This document shows, one piece after another, positions 47,952 to 57,447 of a stretch of DNA of 64,000 nucleotides. The translations under genes and the position numbers were made by a program. The DNA is taken from NCBI RefSeq assembly GCF_964026495.1, contig NZ_OZ032148.1, positions 434,001 through 498,000 of the forward strand, given 5' to 3'. Source of the stretch: Arsenophonus sp964026495. GTDB taxonomy: Bacteria > Pseudomonadota > Gammaproteobacteria > Enterobacterales > Enterobacteriaceae. Numbering within the stretch: position 1 is the stretch's first letter; each line of letters opens with the position of its first letter. Under the pieces are notes generated by a model that saw only the letters and a list, made by a program, of their open reading frames with translations, was not told the origin of the DNA and did no database searches.

Positions 47952-49220
47952 ATGTCTAAACGTCGAGTAGTTGTCACTGGACTGGGCATGTTATCTCCAG
48001 TTGGCAATACAGTTGAATCATCTTGGAGTGCTGTGTGTACTGGAAAAAGTGGTATTAATTTTATAGAGTATTTTGATACTAAAAAGTATACAACCAAATT
48101 TGCTGGTTTAGTAAAAAATTTTAATTATGATGATTATGAGATTTATTCAAAAAATATACGAAAAATGGATCTTTTTATTCAATATGGCATCGCTGCAGGT
48201 CAACAAGCTATTAAAGATGCAGGTATTGAAATTACAAAATCTAATGCTCACCGTATTGGTGCTGCAATCGGTTCTGGTATTGGCGGATTAGAATTAATTC
48301 AAAAAAATTGTGATATTTTGTTTACTCATGGTCCCAGAAGAGTAAGTCCTTTTTTTGTTCCTTCAACTATTATTAATATGGTAGCTGGATATTTAAGTAT
48401 TATATATGGATTTAAAGGTCCAACTATTTCTATTTCCACAGCTTGTACTTCAGGAGTACATAATATTGGTCATGCTGCACGTATTATTGCATATGGTGAT
48501 GCTGATATCATGTTAGCAGGTGGTGCAGAAAAAGCCAGTACATCTTTAGGTATAGCTGGATTTAGCTCTCTTAATGCATTATCTAAACGTAATCATGAAC
48601 CTAAACGAGCCAGTCGTCCATGGGATAAAGAGCGAGATGGATTTGTATTAGGAGATGGTGCAGGCATTCTAGTTTTAGAAGAATATGAACATGCTAAAGG
48701 TAGAAATGCTAAAATTTATGCTGAATGTGCAGGTTTTGGTATGAGTAGTGATGCATATCATTTAACATCACCATCAGAAAATGGTAAAGGTGCTGCTCTT
48801 GCTATGAAAAATGCTTTAAATGATGCAGGTATTAGTGCAAAAGAAATAGGTTATATTAATGCACATGGTACATCAACTTTAGCAGGAGATATTGCTGAAG
48901 CATTTGCGATTGCATCTATTTATCCAGAAAATAATGGTGAAATATTGATTAGTTCAACTAAATCTATGACTGGGCATTTATTAGGAGCTGCAGGTGCAAT
49001 TGAATCTATTTTTTCTGTTTTATCACTTAGAGATCAAAATATTCCTCCAACAATCAATCTTGAAAATATTGATAATGCATTACTACAATTAGTAGAAACA
49101 AAAAAACTAGATTTTATTCCTTATAAAGCGCGCAAAGTAAAAAATATGGAATATACATTATGTAATTCTTTTGGATTTGGTGGTACTAATGGATCACTTG
49201 TTTTTCGTAAAATCAATTAA
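47952..49220 (+). CDS. fabF: beta-ketoacyl-ACP synthase II
   Basis: Elongating condensing enzyme. 422 residues against 413. The catalytic Cys is in 'STACTSGVHN', the two His in 'NAHGTSTLAGD' and 'SMTGHLLGAAGA', and the Lys in the same loop. 'CNSFGFGGTNGSL' closes the fold. The extra length comes largely from a short insert near residue 378 ('NALLQLVETKK'). The ATG at 47952 follows a strong GGAGG at 47942-47946; the frame opens at an upstream TTG (47940) that overlaps that site and is rejected. With no fabB in view it may carry most elongation. Confidence 0.97.
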   Translation: MSKRRVVVTGLGMLSPVGNTVESSWSAVCTGKSGINFIEYFDTKKYTTKFAGLVKNFNYDDYEIYSKNIRKMDLFIQYGIAAGQQAIKDAGIEITKSNAHRIGAAIGSGIGGLELIQKNCDILFTHGPRRVSPFFVPSTIINMVAGYLSIIYGFKGPTISISTACTSGVHNIGHAARIIAYGDADIMLAGGAEKASTSLGIAGFSSLNALSKRNHEPKRASRPWDKERDGFVLGDGAGILVLEEYEHAKGRNAKIYAECAGFGMSSDAYHLTSPSENGKGAALAMKNALNDAGISAKEIGYINAHGTSTLAGDIAEAFAIASIYPENNGEILISSTKSMTGHLLGAAGAIESIFSVLSLRDQNIPPTINLENIDNALLQLVETKKLDFIPYKARKVKNMEYTLCNSFGFGGTNGSLVFRKIN

Positions 49221-49362
49221 GATAAAGTTTTACAAAATATTAGAAATTATAAAACATAATATTTGATATCAATTTTTATATTTATTCATGCTAAATATCA
49301 TTTAATAATTTTTATAAAATATAGTTATAGTAATATAAAGTTTAAAGGAATATTTTCATAAA

Positions 49363-50199
49363 ATGCTATGTTGGATTAATGGTGAACAGAAAAATTATAT
49401 TTTTGTTACGGATAGATCGATTCAATTTGGTGATGGTTGTTTTACAACAATTCGTGTAGTTGGCAAATATCCTGCTTTATTAGCTTATCATATTGAACGT
49501 TTAAAAAAAGGTGTCAAAAAACTTTTTTTACCTCAACCAAATTGGAAGAGATTAATTCTTGATATCAATAAAATTGCAAAATTTAACCAAAAAGATTTCG
49601 GCGTAATTAAAGTTATTATTAGTCGGGGGGGGTGTGGGCAGGGATATGGTACATTAAAATCAAATCAAGTAACAGTAATTATTTTATTAACTGATTATCC
49701 AGTTTTTTATTTGGAAAAAAGAAAAGTAGGTATTGATGTAATATTGAGTACTATACCTATAAATAATAATCCCTATTTAGCAGGTATTAAACATTTAAAT
49801 CGTTTAGAACAAATTTTAATAAAAAAACAAATTCAATTATTAGATGTTGATGATGCTATAGTTTCAGATATTAATGGTATATTAATTAGTTGTTCTGCAT
49901 CAAATATTTTTTGGCGAAAAGAAAAATGTATTTTTACACCAAAATTAAATTATTCTGGTGTCGAAGGTGTCATGCGAAAAAAAGTTATTTCTTCTTTGTA
50001 TAATAGTCATTACAAAATTTTTTATAAAAATCAAAATCCAAATATATTAGAATATTCTGATGAAATAGTTATTACTAATTCTTTAATGCCTATATTACCA
50101 GTAAATAGAATTTTAACTCATATGAAACAACCGATATGTCAATACTATTCAAGAAAATTATTTAATTTTCTTCTCCCATATTGTTTAGAATTAAAATAA
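49363..50199 (+). CDS. pabC: aminodeoxychorismate lyase
   Basis: PLP enzyme that releases pyruvate from aminodeoxychorismate to give p-aminobenzoate for folate. 278 residues against 269. The class IV aminotransferase fold is seen from 'DRSIQFGDGCFTTIRV', 'VIISRGGCGQGYG', the PLP-lysine of 'LAGIKHLNRLEQ', and 'GVEGVMRKKV'. It follows fabF as in enterics. mltG, the usual next gene, is missing. Retention suggests folate synthesis for itself or the host; pabA and pabB are not in this window. Confidence 0.94.
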   Translation: MLCWINGEQKNYIFVTDRSIQFGDGCFTTIRVVGKYPALLAYHIERLKKGVKKLFLPQPNWKRLILDINKIAKFNQKDFGVIKVIISRGGCGQGYGTLKSNQVTVIILLTDYPVFYLEKRKVGIDVILSTIPINNNPYLAGIKHLNRLEQILIKKQIQLLDVDDAIVSDINGILISCSASNIFWRKEKCIFTPKLNYSGVEGVMRKKVISSLYNSHYKIFYKNQNPNILEYSDEIVITNSLMPILPVNRILTHMKQPICQYYSRKLFNFLLPYCLELK

Positions 50200-50549
50200 T
50201 TTCTGAAATTAATATTTCATATATTTAATATTTGAAATATAAAATTGCTAAAGAAGCATAAAAATATTCTTGAGAAAAAAAAATTAGGGTAATACATCTT
50301 TAATTCATTAAAGATTGCTTAGATAATGGAAATAATAAAATTATCAAAATTTCTTACAAGAAGAATATCAAAATTATTATTTTTAATAAACTATGATTGC
50401 ATATTTTATATATATATTAAATAACAAAAAAAATATCGTTATTTAAAATAAATCATAATGCTCGATTATTATTTATTTTGAATTATTATTGTTTACGTTG
50501 ATTAATAATTGAAAAATTAAAATGTAGATTAAATTTAAGTTAATAAAAA
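50200..50549. other. spacer where mltG would lie
   Basis: 350 bases between pabC and tmk, the site of mltG (about 1 kb) in enterics. All frames are broken and no MltG peptide was recognised. Confidence 0.5.
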
Positions 50550-51185
50550 ATGAAAAGTCGTTATATAGTAATTGAAGGACTTGAAGGTGCAGGAAAAACT
50601 AGTGCTGTAAAAATTTCCATTGAAATACTCACTGAAATGGGCATTAAAGAAATTGAATGTACTCGTGAACCAGGGGGGACACCACTAGCAGAAAAATTGC
50701 GTCAATTAATTAAATATGGTATATTTGAAGAAATTATTACAGATAAAGCAGAATTATTGATGCTGTATGCAGCACGCGTTCAATTAATTGAAAATGTCAT
50801 AAAACCTTCCCTCTTCAAAGGAAAGTGGGTGATAGGAGATCGTCATGATCTTTCATCACAAGCGTATCAAGGTGGAGGAAGACAATTTCCTCTTAAATCA
50901 ATAAAAATATTACGCAATATATTATTAAATAATTTCCGACCAGATTTAACATTATATCTTGATATAGAACCAGAAGAAGGTTTAAAACGAGTACGAAATC
51001 GAGGTACACTTGATAGAATAGAAAAAGAATCATTAGATTTTTTTACAAGAACTCGTAAACGTTATCTTGAATTAGCATCTAAAGATAAAACTATAATAAC
51101 GATTGATGCTAATCAATCGTTTAAAAAAGTAAAAAACAACATTAAAGATGTATTGTTGAATTGGTTCGCAAAACAAATTTCATAA
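50550..51185 (+). CDS. tmk: thymidylate kinase
   Basis: Phosphorylates dTMP to dTDP. 211 residues against 213. The P-loop 'EGLEGAGKTS', the DR(H/Y) motif 'VIGDRHDLSSQAYQGGGR' and LID region 'RVRNRGTLDRIEKE' are of the E. coli type. It is followed one base later by holB, so the two are translationally coupled, as in enterics. Confidence 0.96.
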   Translation: MKSRYIVIEGLEGAGKTSAVKISIEILTEMGIKEIECTREPGGTPLAEKLRQLIKYGIFEEIITDKAELLMLYAARVQLIENVIKPSLFKGKWVIGDRHDLSSQAYQGGGRQFPLKSIKILRNILLNNFRPDLTLYLDIEPEEGLKRVRNRGTLDRIEKESLDFFTRTRKRYLELASKDKTIITIDANQSFKKVKNNIKDVLLNWFAKQIS

Positions 51186-51186
51186 A

Positions 51187-52179
51187 ATGAAATGGTATCC
51201 GTGGTTAAATACTCCATACAAAGAAATAATTACACTATATAAAAAAAAACAAGGTCATCATGCATTATTATTACATTCCCATCATGGGACCGGAAGTAAT
51301 TCTTTAATATATGCTATTACTCGTTGGTTGATGTGTAAAAAAACAAATGATATAAAAAGTTGTGGTAACTGTCATGGTTGTCATTTAATGTTAGCTAACA
51401 CACATCCAGATTGTCATATAATTTTTTCTGAAAAAAATAAACATAGCATAGGTATCGAAAGTATTCGTAATTTAATACAAAATTTATATAATCATGCACA
51501 GCAAAATGGTGTCAAAGTTGTCTGGTTTCCTTGTGTTGAAATATTAACTCAAACTGCTAGCAATGCATTGTTAAAAACATTAGAAGAACCTGAAGATAAT
51601 ACTTATTTTCTTTTAGAATGTCATAATTTATTTGATGTTTTACCAACATTACGCAGTCGATGTTTTTATTATTATCTTGCAGTACCAGATCATGCAATAG
51701 TTTTTTCTTGGTTGCGAAAACAAAAAATATCATCAACAACAAATGATATCAATACAGCTATAAAACTAACAGCAGGTGCGCCCATTTCTGCTTTCATGCT
51801 TTTACAACCAAACGTTTGGATAAAAAGAAAAGATTTTTTTAAATTATTAAAAAAAAATTTATCTAGTAATACACTTTTAAATTGGTTACCTGAATTAAAT
51901 CAATCAAATGCTATTGAGAGAATCTTTTGGTTAATTACTATACTTTTAGATGCAATAAAATATCAACAAAAACTATCTGATTATTGTATAAATCAGGATC
52001 AATTGTTACTAATATCTGAATTAGCAAAAATGACTTCTTCTAGAATTTTATTAAAAAGCGCTTATGAATGGCAAAATTGCCGTTATCAATTAATTTCAAT
52101 TATGGGATTAAATCAAGAATTATTATTAACATCTCAATTAATTAATTGGCAAAATTCATTAATTAAAATATCAACATAA
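51187..52179 (+). CDS. holB: DNA polymerase III subunit delta'
   Basis: Stator of the clamp loader that places the beta clamp on DNA. 330 residues against 334. It has a degenerate AAA+ fold: 'LLLHSHHGTGSNSL' in place of a Walker A, the zinc module 'CGNCHGCHLM' plus 'HPDCH', 'VEILTQTASNALLKTLEEP', and sensor 'TLRSRC' with the SRC motif contacting a neighbouring ATP site. Sequence drift is strong in the C-terminal collar domain. Order tmk-holB-tatD as in E. coli. Confidence 0.93.
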   Translation: MKWYPWLNTPYKEIITLYKKKQGHHALLLHSHHGTGSNSLIYAITRWLMCKKTNDIKSCGNCHGCHLMLANTHPDCHIIFSEKNKHSIGIESIRNLIQNLYNHAQQNGVKVVWFPCVEILTQTASNALLKTLEEPEDNTYFLLECHNLFDVLPTLRSRCFYYYLAVPDHAIVFSWLRKQKISSTTNDINTAIKLTAGAPISAFMLLQPNVWIKRKDFFKLLKKNLSSNTLLNWLPELNQSNAIERIFWLITILLDAIKYQQKLSDYCINQDQLLLISELAKMTSSRILLKSAYEWQNCRYQLISIMGLNQELLLTSQLINWQNSLIKIST

Positions 52180-52195
52180 TTTTAAAGAGTACACT

Positions 52196-52981
52196 ATGTT
52201 TTTAATTGATTCACATTGTCATCTTGATTGTTTAAATTATAAAAATATACATAAAGATATTGATGATGTTATTAAAAAAGCAGAATTGAAAGAAATTAAA
52301 TATATTTTATCTGTAGCTACGACATTATCAAATTTTATTAAGATGAAACAAGAAATTGGATATCGTAAAAATGTTGGATTTTCTTGTGGAATACATCCCC
52401 TTAATCTTAATGAAAATGATAATTTTAATTTACTTTTAAATATAGCTTCAGATTCTGAAGTTCTTGCATTAGGTGAAACAGGTTTAGATTATTATCATCA
52501 AAATAATAACATTCAATTACAAGAAAAATCTTTACGTGCACATATTCGTATTGCTCGTCAGTTAAATAAACCTGTTATTATTCATTCTAGAGAATCAAAG
52601 AATACTATTCTGGCTATTTTAAGAGAAGAAAATATTCGTGATTGTGGAGGTGTTTTACATAGTTTTACTGGAGACAAACAAACAGCAAAAATATTATTAG
52701 ATTTAGGACTTTATATTTCATTATCTGGGATAATAACATTTCGTTCTTCAGAAGAAATTAGACAAGTTGTACGTTTTATACCATTAAATCGTATTTTAAT
52801 TGAAAGTGATGCACCTTACTTATCTCCTATCCCCTATCGGGGAAAAGAGAATCAACCTGCTTATGTAAGAGAAGTAGCAAAATGTTTAGCTCAAATAAAA
52901 AAAGTAGATCTCGAAACTATTGCGGAGATAACAACAAAAAATTTTTTTGAACTTATGCATTTAAAAATTACGATTGATTAA
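52196..52981 (+). CDS. ycfH: TatD-family metal-dependent hydrolase (YcfH)
   Basis: Amidohydrolase-fold, divalent-metal phosphoesterase; family members act as 3'-5' DNases or deacylases on tRNA, exact role of YcfH uncertain. 261 residues against 265. Metal ligands are visible in 'DSHCHLD', 'GETGLDYYH', 'VIIHSRES', 'LHSFTG' and 'ESDAPYLSP'. 'NQPAYVREVAKCLA' is typical of the subfamily. It lies 16 bases after holB. In E. coli ptsG follows; here hinT comes next after 39 bases, so ptsG and its neighbours have been lost cleanly. Confidence 0.93.
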   Translation: MFLIDSHCHLDCLNYKNIHKDIDDVIKKAELKEIKYILSVATTLSNFIKMKQEIGYRKNVGFSCGIHPLNLNENDNFNLLLNIASDSEVLALGETGLDYYHQNNNIQLQEKSLRAHIRIARQLNKPVIIHSRESKNTILAILREENIRDCGGVLHSFTGDKQTAKILLDLGLYISLSGIITFRSSEEIRQVVRFIPLNRILIESDAPYLSPIPYRGKENQPAYVREVAKCLAQIKKVDLETIAEITTKNFFELMHLKITID

Positions 52982-53020
52982 ATTTCTTATTTTTATAAAA
53001 AACAAAAAAAAGGTTATTTT

Positions 53021-53380
53021 ATGACAAAAAAGACAATTTTTAGTCAAATTATATCTCATGAAATTAATTCAGATATTTTGTATCAGGATGATTTAGTTAC
53101 TGCATTTAGAAATATTCAACCAGAAGCAGCTGTTCATATTTTAATTATTCCAAATATTATTATTGCAACTATTAATGATGTTAAATCTGAACACGAAAAA
53201 ATATTAGGACGTATGATAACAGTAGCAGCAAAAATAGCTATACAAGAAGGCATTGCAGATAAAGGATATCGATTAATTATGAATTGTAATAAACATGGAG
53301 GTCAAAAAATTTTTCATATTCATATGCATCTTCTTGGTGGACATCCATTAGGACCATTATTAACAAAAAAAAATATATAA
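53021..53380 (+). CDS. hinT: HIT-family purine nucleoside phosphoramidase HinT
   Basis: Hydrolyses aminoacyl- and lysyl-AMP type phosphoramidates. 119 residues, the E. coli length. It has the histidine triad 'HIHMHLLGG' and the 'FRNIQPEAAVHILIIP' strand. 'IFSQIISHEINSDILYQDD' is the N-terminal block. An AAAGG site precedes the ATG. Located between tatD/ycfH and lpoB with ptsG, fhuE and ycfL removed relative to E. coli. Confidence 0.95.
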   Translation: MTKKTIFSQIISHEINSDILYQDDLVTAFRNIQPEAAVHILIIPNIIIATINDVKSEHEKILGRMITVAAKIAIQEGIADKGYRLIMNCNKHGGQKIFHIHMHLLGGHPLGPLLTKKNI

Positions 53381-53502
53381 TTTTGTAGTAATTTTTAAGT
53401 TAAAATATTTTTAAAACTAATAATTTTATATTAAAGTATTTTGCTATAAAATTAATTATTTACTATATTCTATTTTTAGAATAGATAAAATAGGAAAAAT
53501 CC

Positions 53503-54072
53503 ATGACACGTTTTTTTCAATTTATTATGATAATATTTCTATTAGTTGGCTGTTCATCTTTAAAATTGAAAAAAACACCAATCTCCGTTATGAAGAAATT
53601 TAATAAGGAATTAGAAAATATTGAGAATAAAAATATAATAGAAGGGTTTCTAAAAGAAAAAAAAATAAATTGGTTACAAATAATTATGCCATTAACAAAT
53701 GAATTAGCAAAATTTTCAGGTTTTCAATTTAATAAAGTTTTGTTAATTAATCCAATTAAAAACAATACTAATTTATCAATTCCATTGTTACAGGTACGTA
53801 ATATTATAATTGATTTGATCAATAATCAAAACATATTCAAATTAGTACCAGAATATGTTTTGATAAATACACGTAAAATTTTAGGTTTATCTGAAGAAGA
53901 TAGTTTAATTACACGTAGCAAAGCAATCGGTCTAGCACGTTATCTTCAAGCTGATTATGTGCTTTATTCAGTTATTTCTGGAAATAAAAAAAATAAAAAA
54001 ATTGAAATGCAAATTATGAATACTCATACTGGTGAAATTTTTTGGTCTGCAAGTAATAATTATATTGAATAA
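53503..54072 (+). CDS. lpoB: penicillin-binding protein 1B activator LpoB
   Basis: Outer-membrane lipoprotein that reaches through the periplasm and activates PBP1B. The signal peptide ends with lipobox 'LLVGCSS' (Cys17). The globular domain is recognised by 'GLSEEDSLITRSKAIGLARYLQADYVLYSVISG' as overlapping shorter blocks such as 'RSKAIGLAR' and 'ADYVLYS', plus 'THTGEIFWSA' at the end. E. coli LpoB has a long proline-rich linker; here the linker (about 22-60) has hardly any proline and is Lys/Asn/Glu-rich. 189 residues against 213. LpoA, the PBP1A activator, is missing from its usual place, so this may be the only Lpo. Confidence 0.85.
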   Translation: MTRFFQFIMIIFLLVGCSSLKLKKTPISVMKKFNKELENIENKNIIEGFLKEKKINWLQIIMPLTNELAKFSGFQFNKVLLINPIKNNTNLSIPLLQVRNIIIDLINNQNIFKLVPEYVLINTRKILGLSEEDSLITRSKAIGLARYLQADYVLYSVISGNKKNKKIEMQIMNTHTGEIFWSASNNYIE

Positions 54073-54714
54073 AAATAAGGGATTATACTTTATGAATTTT
54101 ATAAATTGAATATAAAATCTGTGATTTTATAAAAAATCATTTCATTAAAAAATATTTTACATAAAAAATTTATAATTACTGCAAATGTGATACACTAAGA
54201 TTTTATTATTTTTTATTACTATAAATCATGATTTTTTATTTTAAAATATAGAATATATGTAATCTTAAAAAACAAAAAGTCTATTTCATGATATTAAAGA
54301 TAACAATATAAGCTTGTAAGATAAAAAATATTTACAATTTGGTTATATGACATGAAAATTCTTTAATACAATATATTTATAATCTTATTTTTACAAAAAT
54401 ATAAAATTTTATAATTTCTGTATTAAAAATATAATATATTACAAAATTATATTTTATATCAAATTTAAATAATTTATGGAGCACATATTTTTTATTAAAA
54501 ATATATCGCTAAACAAAAAAACAAAAAATATTATTTTGCTGAATGTGAAATCTAACATAGACGTTATTTTAATATAATATAAAATATATTATCATACTCT
54601 CAATATTCCAAATATTCATGAAAATAAATTATTTTATATATAGTAAAACATAATGCATTACAATCGTTACTGTAAAAAAAATATATTTTAATATGAGTTT
54701 AAAAACCATAGAAC
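54073..54714. other. AT-rich spacer upstream of pgsA
   Basis: In enterics uvrC ends just before pgsA. Nothing readable as UvrC is found in these 640 bases, and the interval is too short for the gene (about 1.8 kb). No other feature recognised. Confidence 0.5.
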
Positions 54715-55269
54715 ATGATGCAATTTAATATCCCTAATTTATTAACATTTTTTCGCATAATATTAATTCCATTTTTGGTCCTATTTTTTTATTTTCCTTT
54801 TTGTGGTGCTCCTTTTATTTGTACATTTCTTTTTATTATTGCTGCATTAACAGATTGGTTTGATGGTTTTCTTGCAAGATTTTGGCAACAAACAACTAAA
54901 GTTGGAGAATTTTTAGATCCATTAGCTGATAAAATCATGATAGTAACAGCATTAGTACTAATAACGGAATACTATCATATTTGGTGGATAACATTACCAA
55001 CAGTAATTATGATCATACGCGAAATTATTATTTCTTCCTTGCGAGAATGGATGGCAAAATTAGGACAACGTAATTGTATTTCTGTTTCTTGGATGGGAAA
55101 ATTTAAAACAAGTGTACAAATGATTGCATTAATTGGATTACTCTCACATCCAAATTTTCAAATTGAAATAATAGCTATCATATTGCTTTATTTTTCAGCA
55201 ATTTTAACATTTTTATCTATGTTACAATATTTATATTTAGCATGGTGTAATTTAAATAAATCAAATTAA
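54715..55269 (+). CDS. pgsA: CDP-diacylglycerol-glycerol-3-phosphate 3-phosphatidyltransferase
   Basis: Inner-membrane enzyme making phosphatidylglycerol phosphate, the committed step to phosphatidylglycerol and cardiolipin. 184 residues against 182. The CDP-alcohol phosphotransferase motif D-x2-D-G-x2-A-R-x8-G-x3-D-x3-D is intact, from 'DWFDGFLAR' through 'VGEFLDPLADK'. Four to five hydrophobic segments. Start MMQFNIPNLLTFFR agrees with E. coli. It precedes the Gly-Cys-Leu tRNA cluster as in E. coli (pgsA-glyW-cysT-leuZ). Confidence 0.95.
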   Translation: MMQFNIPNLLTFFRIILIPFLVLFFYFPFCGAPFICTFLFIIAALTDWFDGFLARFWQQTTKVGEFLDPLADKIMIVTALVLITEYYHIWWITLPTVIMIIREIIISSLREWMAKLGQRNCISVSWMGKFKTSVQMIALIGLLSHPNFQIEIIAIILLYFSAILTFLSMLQYLYLAWCNLNKSN

Positions 55270-55402
55270 ATCATTTTAAAAATCTTGTAATAAATAACAC
55301 AAATTAATTAATAATAATCTTGACTCAATAAAAGAAATAAGTACAATGCACAACAACAAGATAATATTAAAGCTAATCAATTAAAAAAATATATTTAAAA
55401 AA

Positions 55403-55478
<76 letters not shown>

Positions 55479-55525
55479 ATATTTTTGATTTTATACTTTT
55501 TTTTGTTATATAAAATACAATATAA

Positions 55526-55596
55526 GGCGCGTTGTCAGAATGGTCATGCGGCGGATTGCAAATCCGTTTAACTCGGTTCGATTCCGGGACGCGCCT
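55526..55596 (+). tRNA. tRNA-Cys (anticodon GCA)
   Basis: Acceptor ggcgcgt / acgcgcc, anticodon arm gcggatt-gca-aatccgt, T-arm 'tcggttcgattccggg'. Discriminator T, then gta: the CCA end is not encoded. Very close to E. coli cysT. Confidence 0.97.
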
Positions 55597-55611
55597 GTAA
55601 ATATATATATA

Positions 55612-55696
55612 GCCCAGGTGGTGAAATTGGTAAACACAAGGGACTTAAAATCCCTCGGTCCTTAAGACTATGCGGGTTCAAGTCCCGCTCTGGGCA
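55612..55696 (+). tRNA. tRNA-Leu (anticodon UAA)
   Basis: Class II tRNA with acceptor gcccagg / tctgggc (terminal pair G-U), anticodon loop cttaaaa (UAA), a long variable arm (cggtccttaagactatg) and T-arm 'gcgggttcaagtcccgc'. Discriminator A, then tca: CCA is not encoded. Corresponds to leuZ. Confidence 0.96.
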
Positions 55697-55739
55697 TCAT
55701 ATTTAAAATTTTAATATAAAATTTATTCTTTAATTTTAC

Positions 55740-57104
55740 TTAGATATTTGTACAATCTAAGTTTTTTATGTTATTTTCATTTAAATTACGAATTAATAAT
55801 GCAAAAGACAAATTTATATTTTTTGCAATAGGCAAATAAACTTTGTACCCATTACCAGGTACAACCGTAATATCTAAATTTTTTTCATTTACTAATTTAT
55901 TTAAAGTAAATTCTATATTACCTAATGGTGTCATTAATTCTAAGTGATCACCTACAAAGAATTTATTTTTTACATCTACTTCTGCTAATCCATTTTTTCT
56001 TTTACCAGTAAATTCTCCAACAAATTGTTGTTTTTTAGAAATAGAATATCCGTATTCATATTTTTGGTATGTATCATGTGTATGACGACGCAAAAAACCT
56101 TCAGTGTAACCTCTATTAGCTAATCCGTCTAATTGTGTAAATAATTTTGGATTAAAAGGCTTTCCAGCAATAACATTATCAATAGCTAAACGATATACTT
56201 GTGTTGTGCGAGCACAATAGTAAAAAGATTTTGTTCTACCTTCAATTTTTAATGAATGTATACCAATTTGCATCAAACTTTGAATATGTTCTATAGCTCG
56301 CAAATCTTTTGAATTCATAATGTAAGTGCCATGTTCATCTTCAAATGCACTCATAGATTCACCAGAACGTTTTTTTTCTTTAATTAAAAAAAGTTTATTA
56401 GTTGTTTTTTTATGTAATAATTGCTTATCAATATTTTTTTTTAATTGTTTTTTTTGGTCAACAATATTACCTATTTCATCTTCTTTAGCTTCTTGAACTT
56501 GATATTCCCAACGGCAAGCATTAGTACAAGTGCCTTGATTTGCATCTCGCTTATTAATATAAGCAGAAAGTAAACATCTTCCAGAATAAGCCATACAAAG
56601 TGCACCATGTATAAAAATTTCTAATTCAACATCAGGAACTTTTTGTCTAATTTCAGAAATTTCTTCAAGAGATAATTCACGTGATAAAATAATTCTAGTT
56701 AATCCTATGGTTTTCCAAAATTTTACTGTTGCCCAATTTACAGCATTTGCTTGTACAGAAAGATGAATTTCCATTTCTGGAAACATCTCTCTAACTAACA
56801 TGATAAGCCCAGGGTCAGACATAATCAAAGCATCTGGTTGCATTTTAATGATGGGCGTAAGATCATGTATAAAAGTTTTTAGTTTAGCATTATGTGCTGC
56901 AATATTAACTACTACGTAGAAACGTTTATGCATGTTATGTGCTTCTTGAATACCTATAGCTAAATTTTCATAATTAAATTCATTATTACGAACACGAAGA
57001 CTATATCGGGGTTGCCCAGCATAAACTGCATCTGCTCCATAAGCAAAACAATAACGCATATTCTTAAGAGAACCTGCAGGAGAAAGTAATTCTGATTTAA
57101 ACAT
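55740..57104 (-). CDS. trhP: tRNA U34 hydroxylation protein TrhP (peptidase U32 family)
   Basis: Formerly YegQ. Needed for prephenate-dependent hydroxylation of wobble U34 in certain tRNAs, the step before cmo5U/mcmo5U. 454 residues against 453. The family block 'EIFIHGALCMAYSGRCLLSAY' and the cysteine cluster 'GTCTNACRWEY' are intact, along with 'ELLSPAGSLKNMRYCFAYGADAVYAG' and 'HSLKIEGRTKSFYYCART' as recognised regions. The stretch 215-245 is Lys-rich and poorly conserved. It converges on the tRNA cluster. Function is by family; the cmo pathway genes are not in view. Confidence 0.92.
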   Translation of the reverse strand: MFKSELLSPAGSLKNMRYCFAYGADAVYAGQPRYSLRVRNNEFNYENLAIGIQEAHNMHKRFYVVVNIAAHNAKLKTFIHDLTPIIKMQPDALIMSDPGLIMLVREMFPEMEIHLSVQANAVNWATVKFWKTIGLTRIILSRELSLEEISEIRQKVPDVELEIFIHGALCMAYSGRCLLSAYINKRDANQGTCTNACRWEYQVQEAKEDEIGNIVDQKKQLKKNIDKQLLHKKTTNKLFLIKEKKRSGESMSAFEDEHGTYIMNSKDLRAIEHIQSLMQIGIHSLKIEGRTKSFYYCARTTQVYRLAIDNVIAGKPFNPKLFTQLDGLANRGYTEGFLRRHTHDTYQKYEYGYSISKKQQFVGEFTGKRKNGLAEVDVKNKFFVGDHLELMTPLGNIEFTLNKLVNEKNLDITVVPGNGYKVYLPIAKNINLSFALLIRNLNENNIKNLDCTNI

Positions 57105-57447
57105 GAGATCTCATTTTGATGATTAATATATGAATTAATAATATTAAATTTTTAAAAAAATTCAATTGCTAATTTTTATTTAAAAATATCTTTTATGATT
57201 TAATATTTTGTATGAGCGAAAATTATTTTCATAAAATAAAAAAGAAATTTTTCTTGAAATTTTGTGATATTTTCGTTTAATAAATGCAATTTTAAAAAAC
57301 AAATTATAATTATAAAAATACTAATACTAAAATTTATCTATGATTTTAAAATCAATATTTATTAATATGATTATACGAAAATTATTATTAATTTTTTAAT
57401 TATATCATAAAATTAAAATTTTTAGATTAATTTGTATATAAAAATTA
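57105..57447. other. AT-rich spacer, nothing recognised
   Basis: 343 bases between ppx and trhP, both on the minus strand. No gene relic or clear hairpin. Confidence 0.4.
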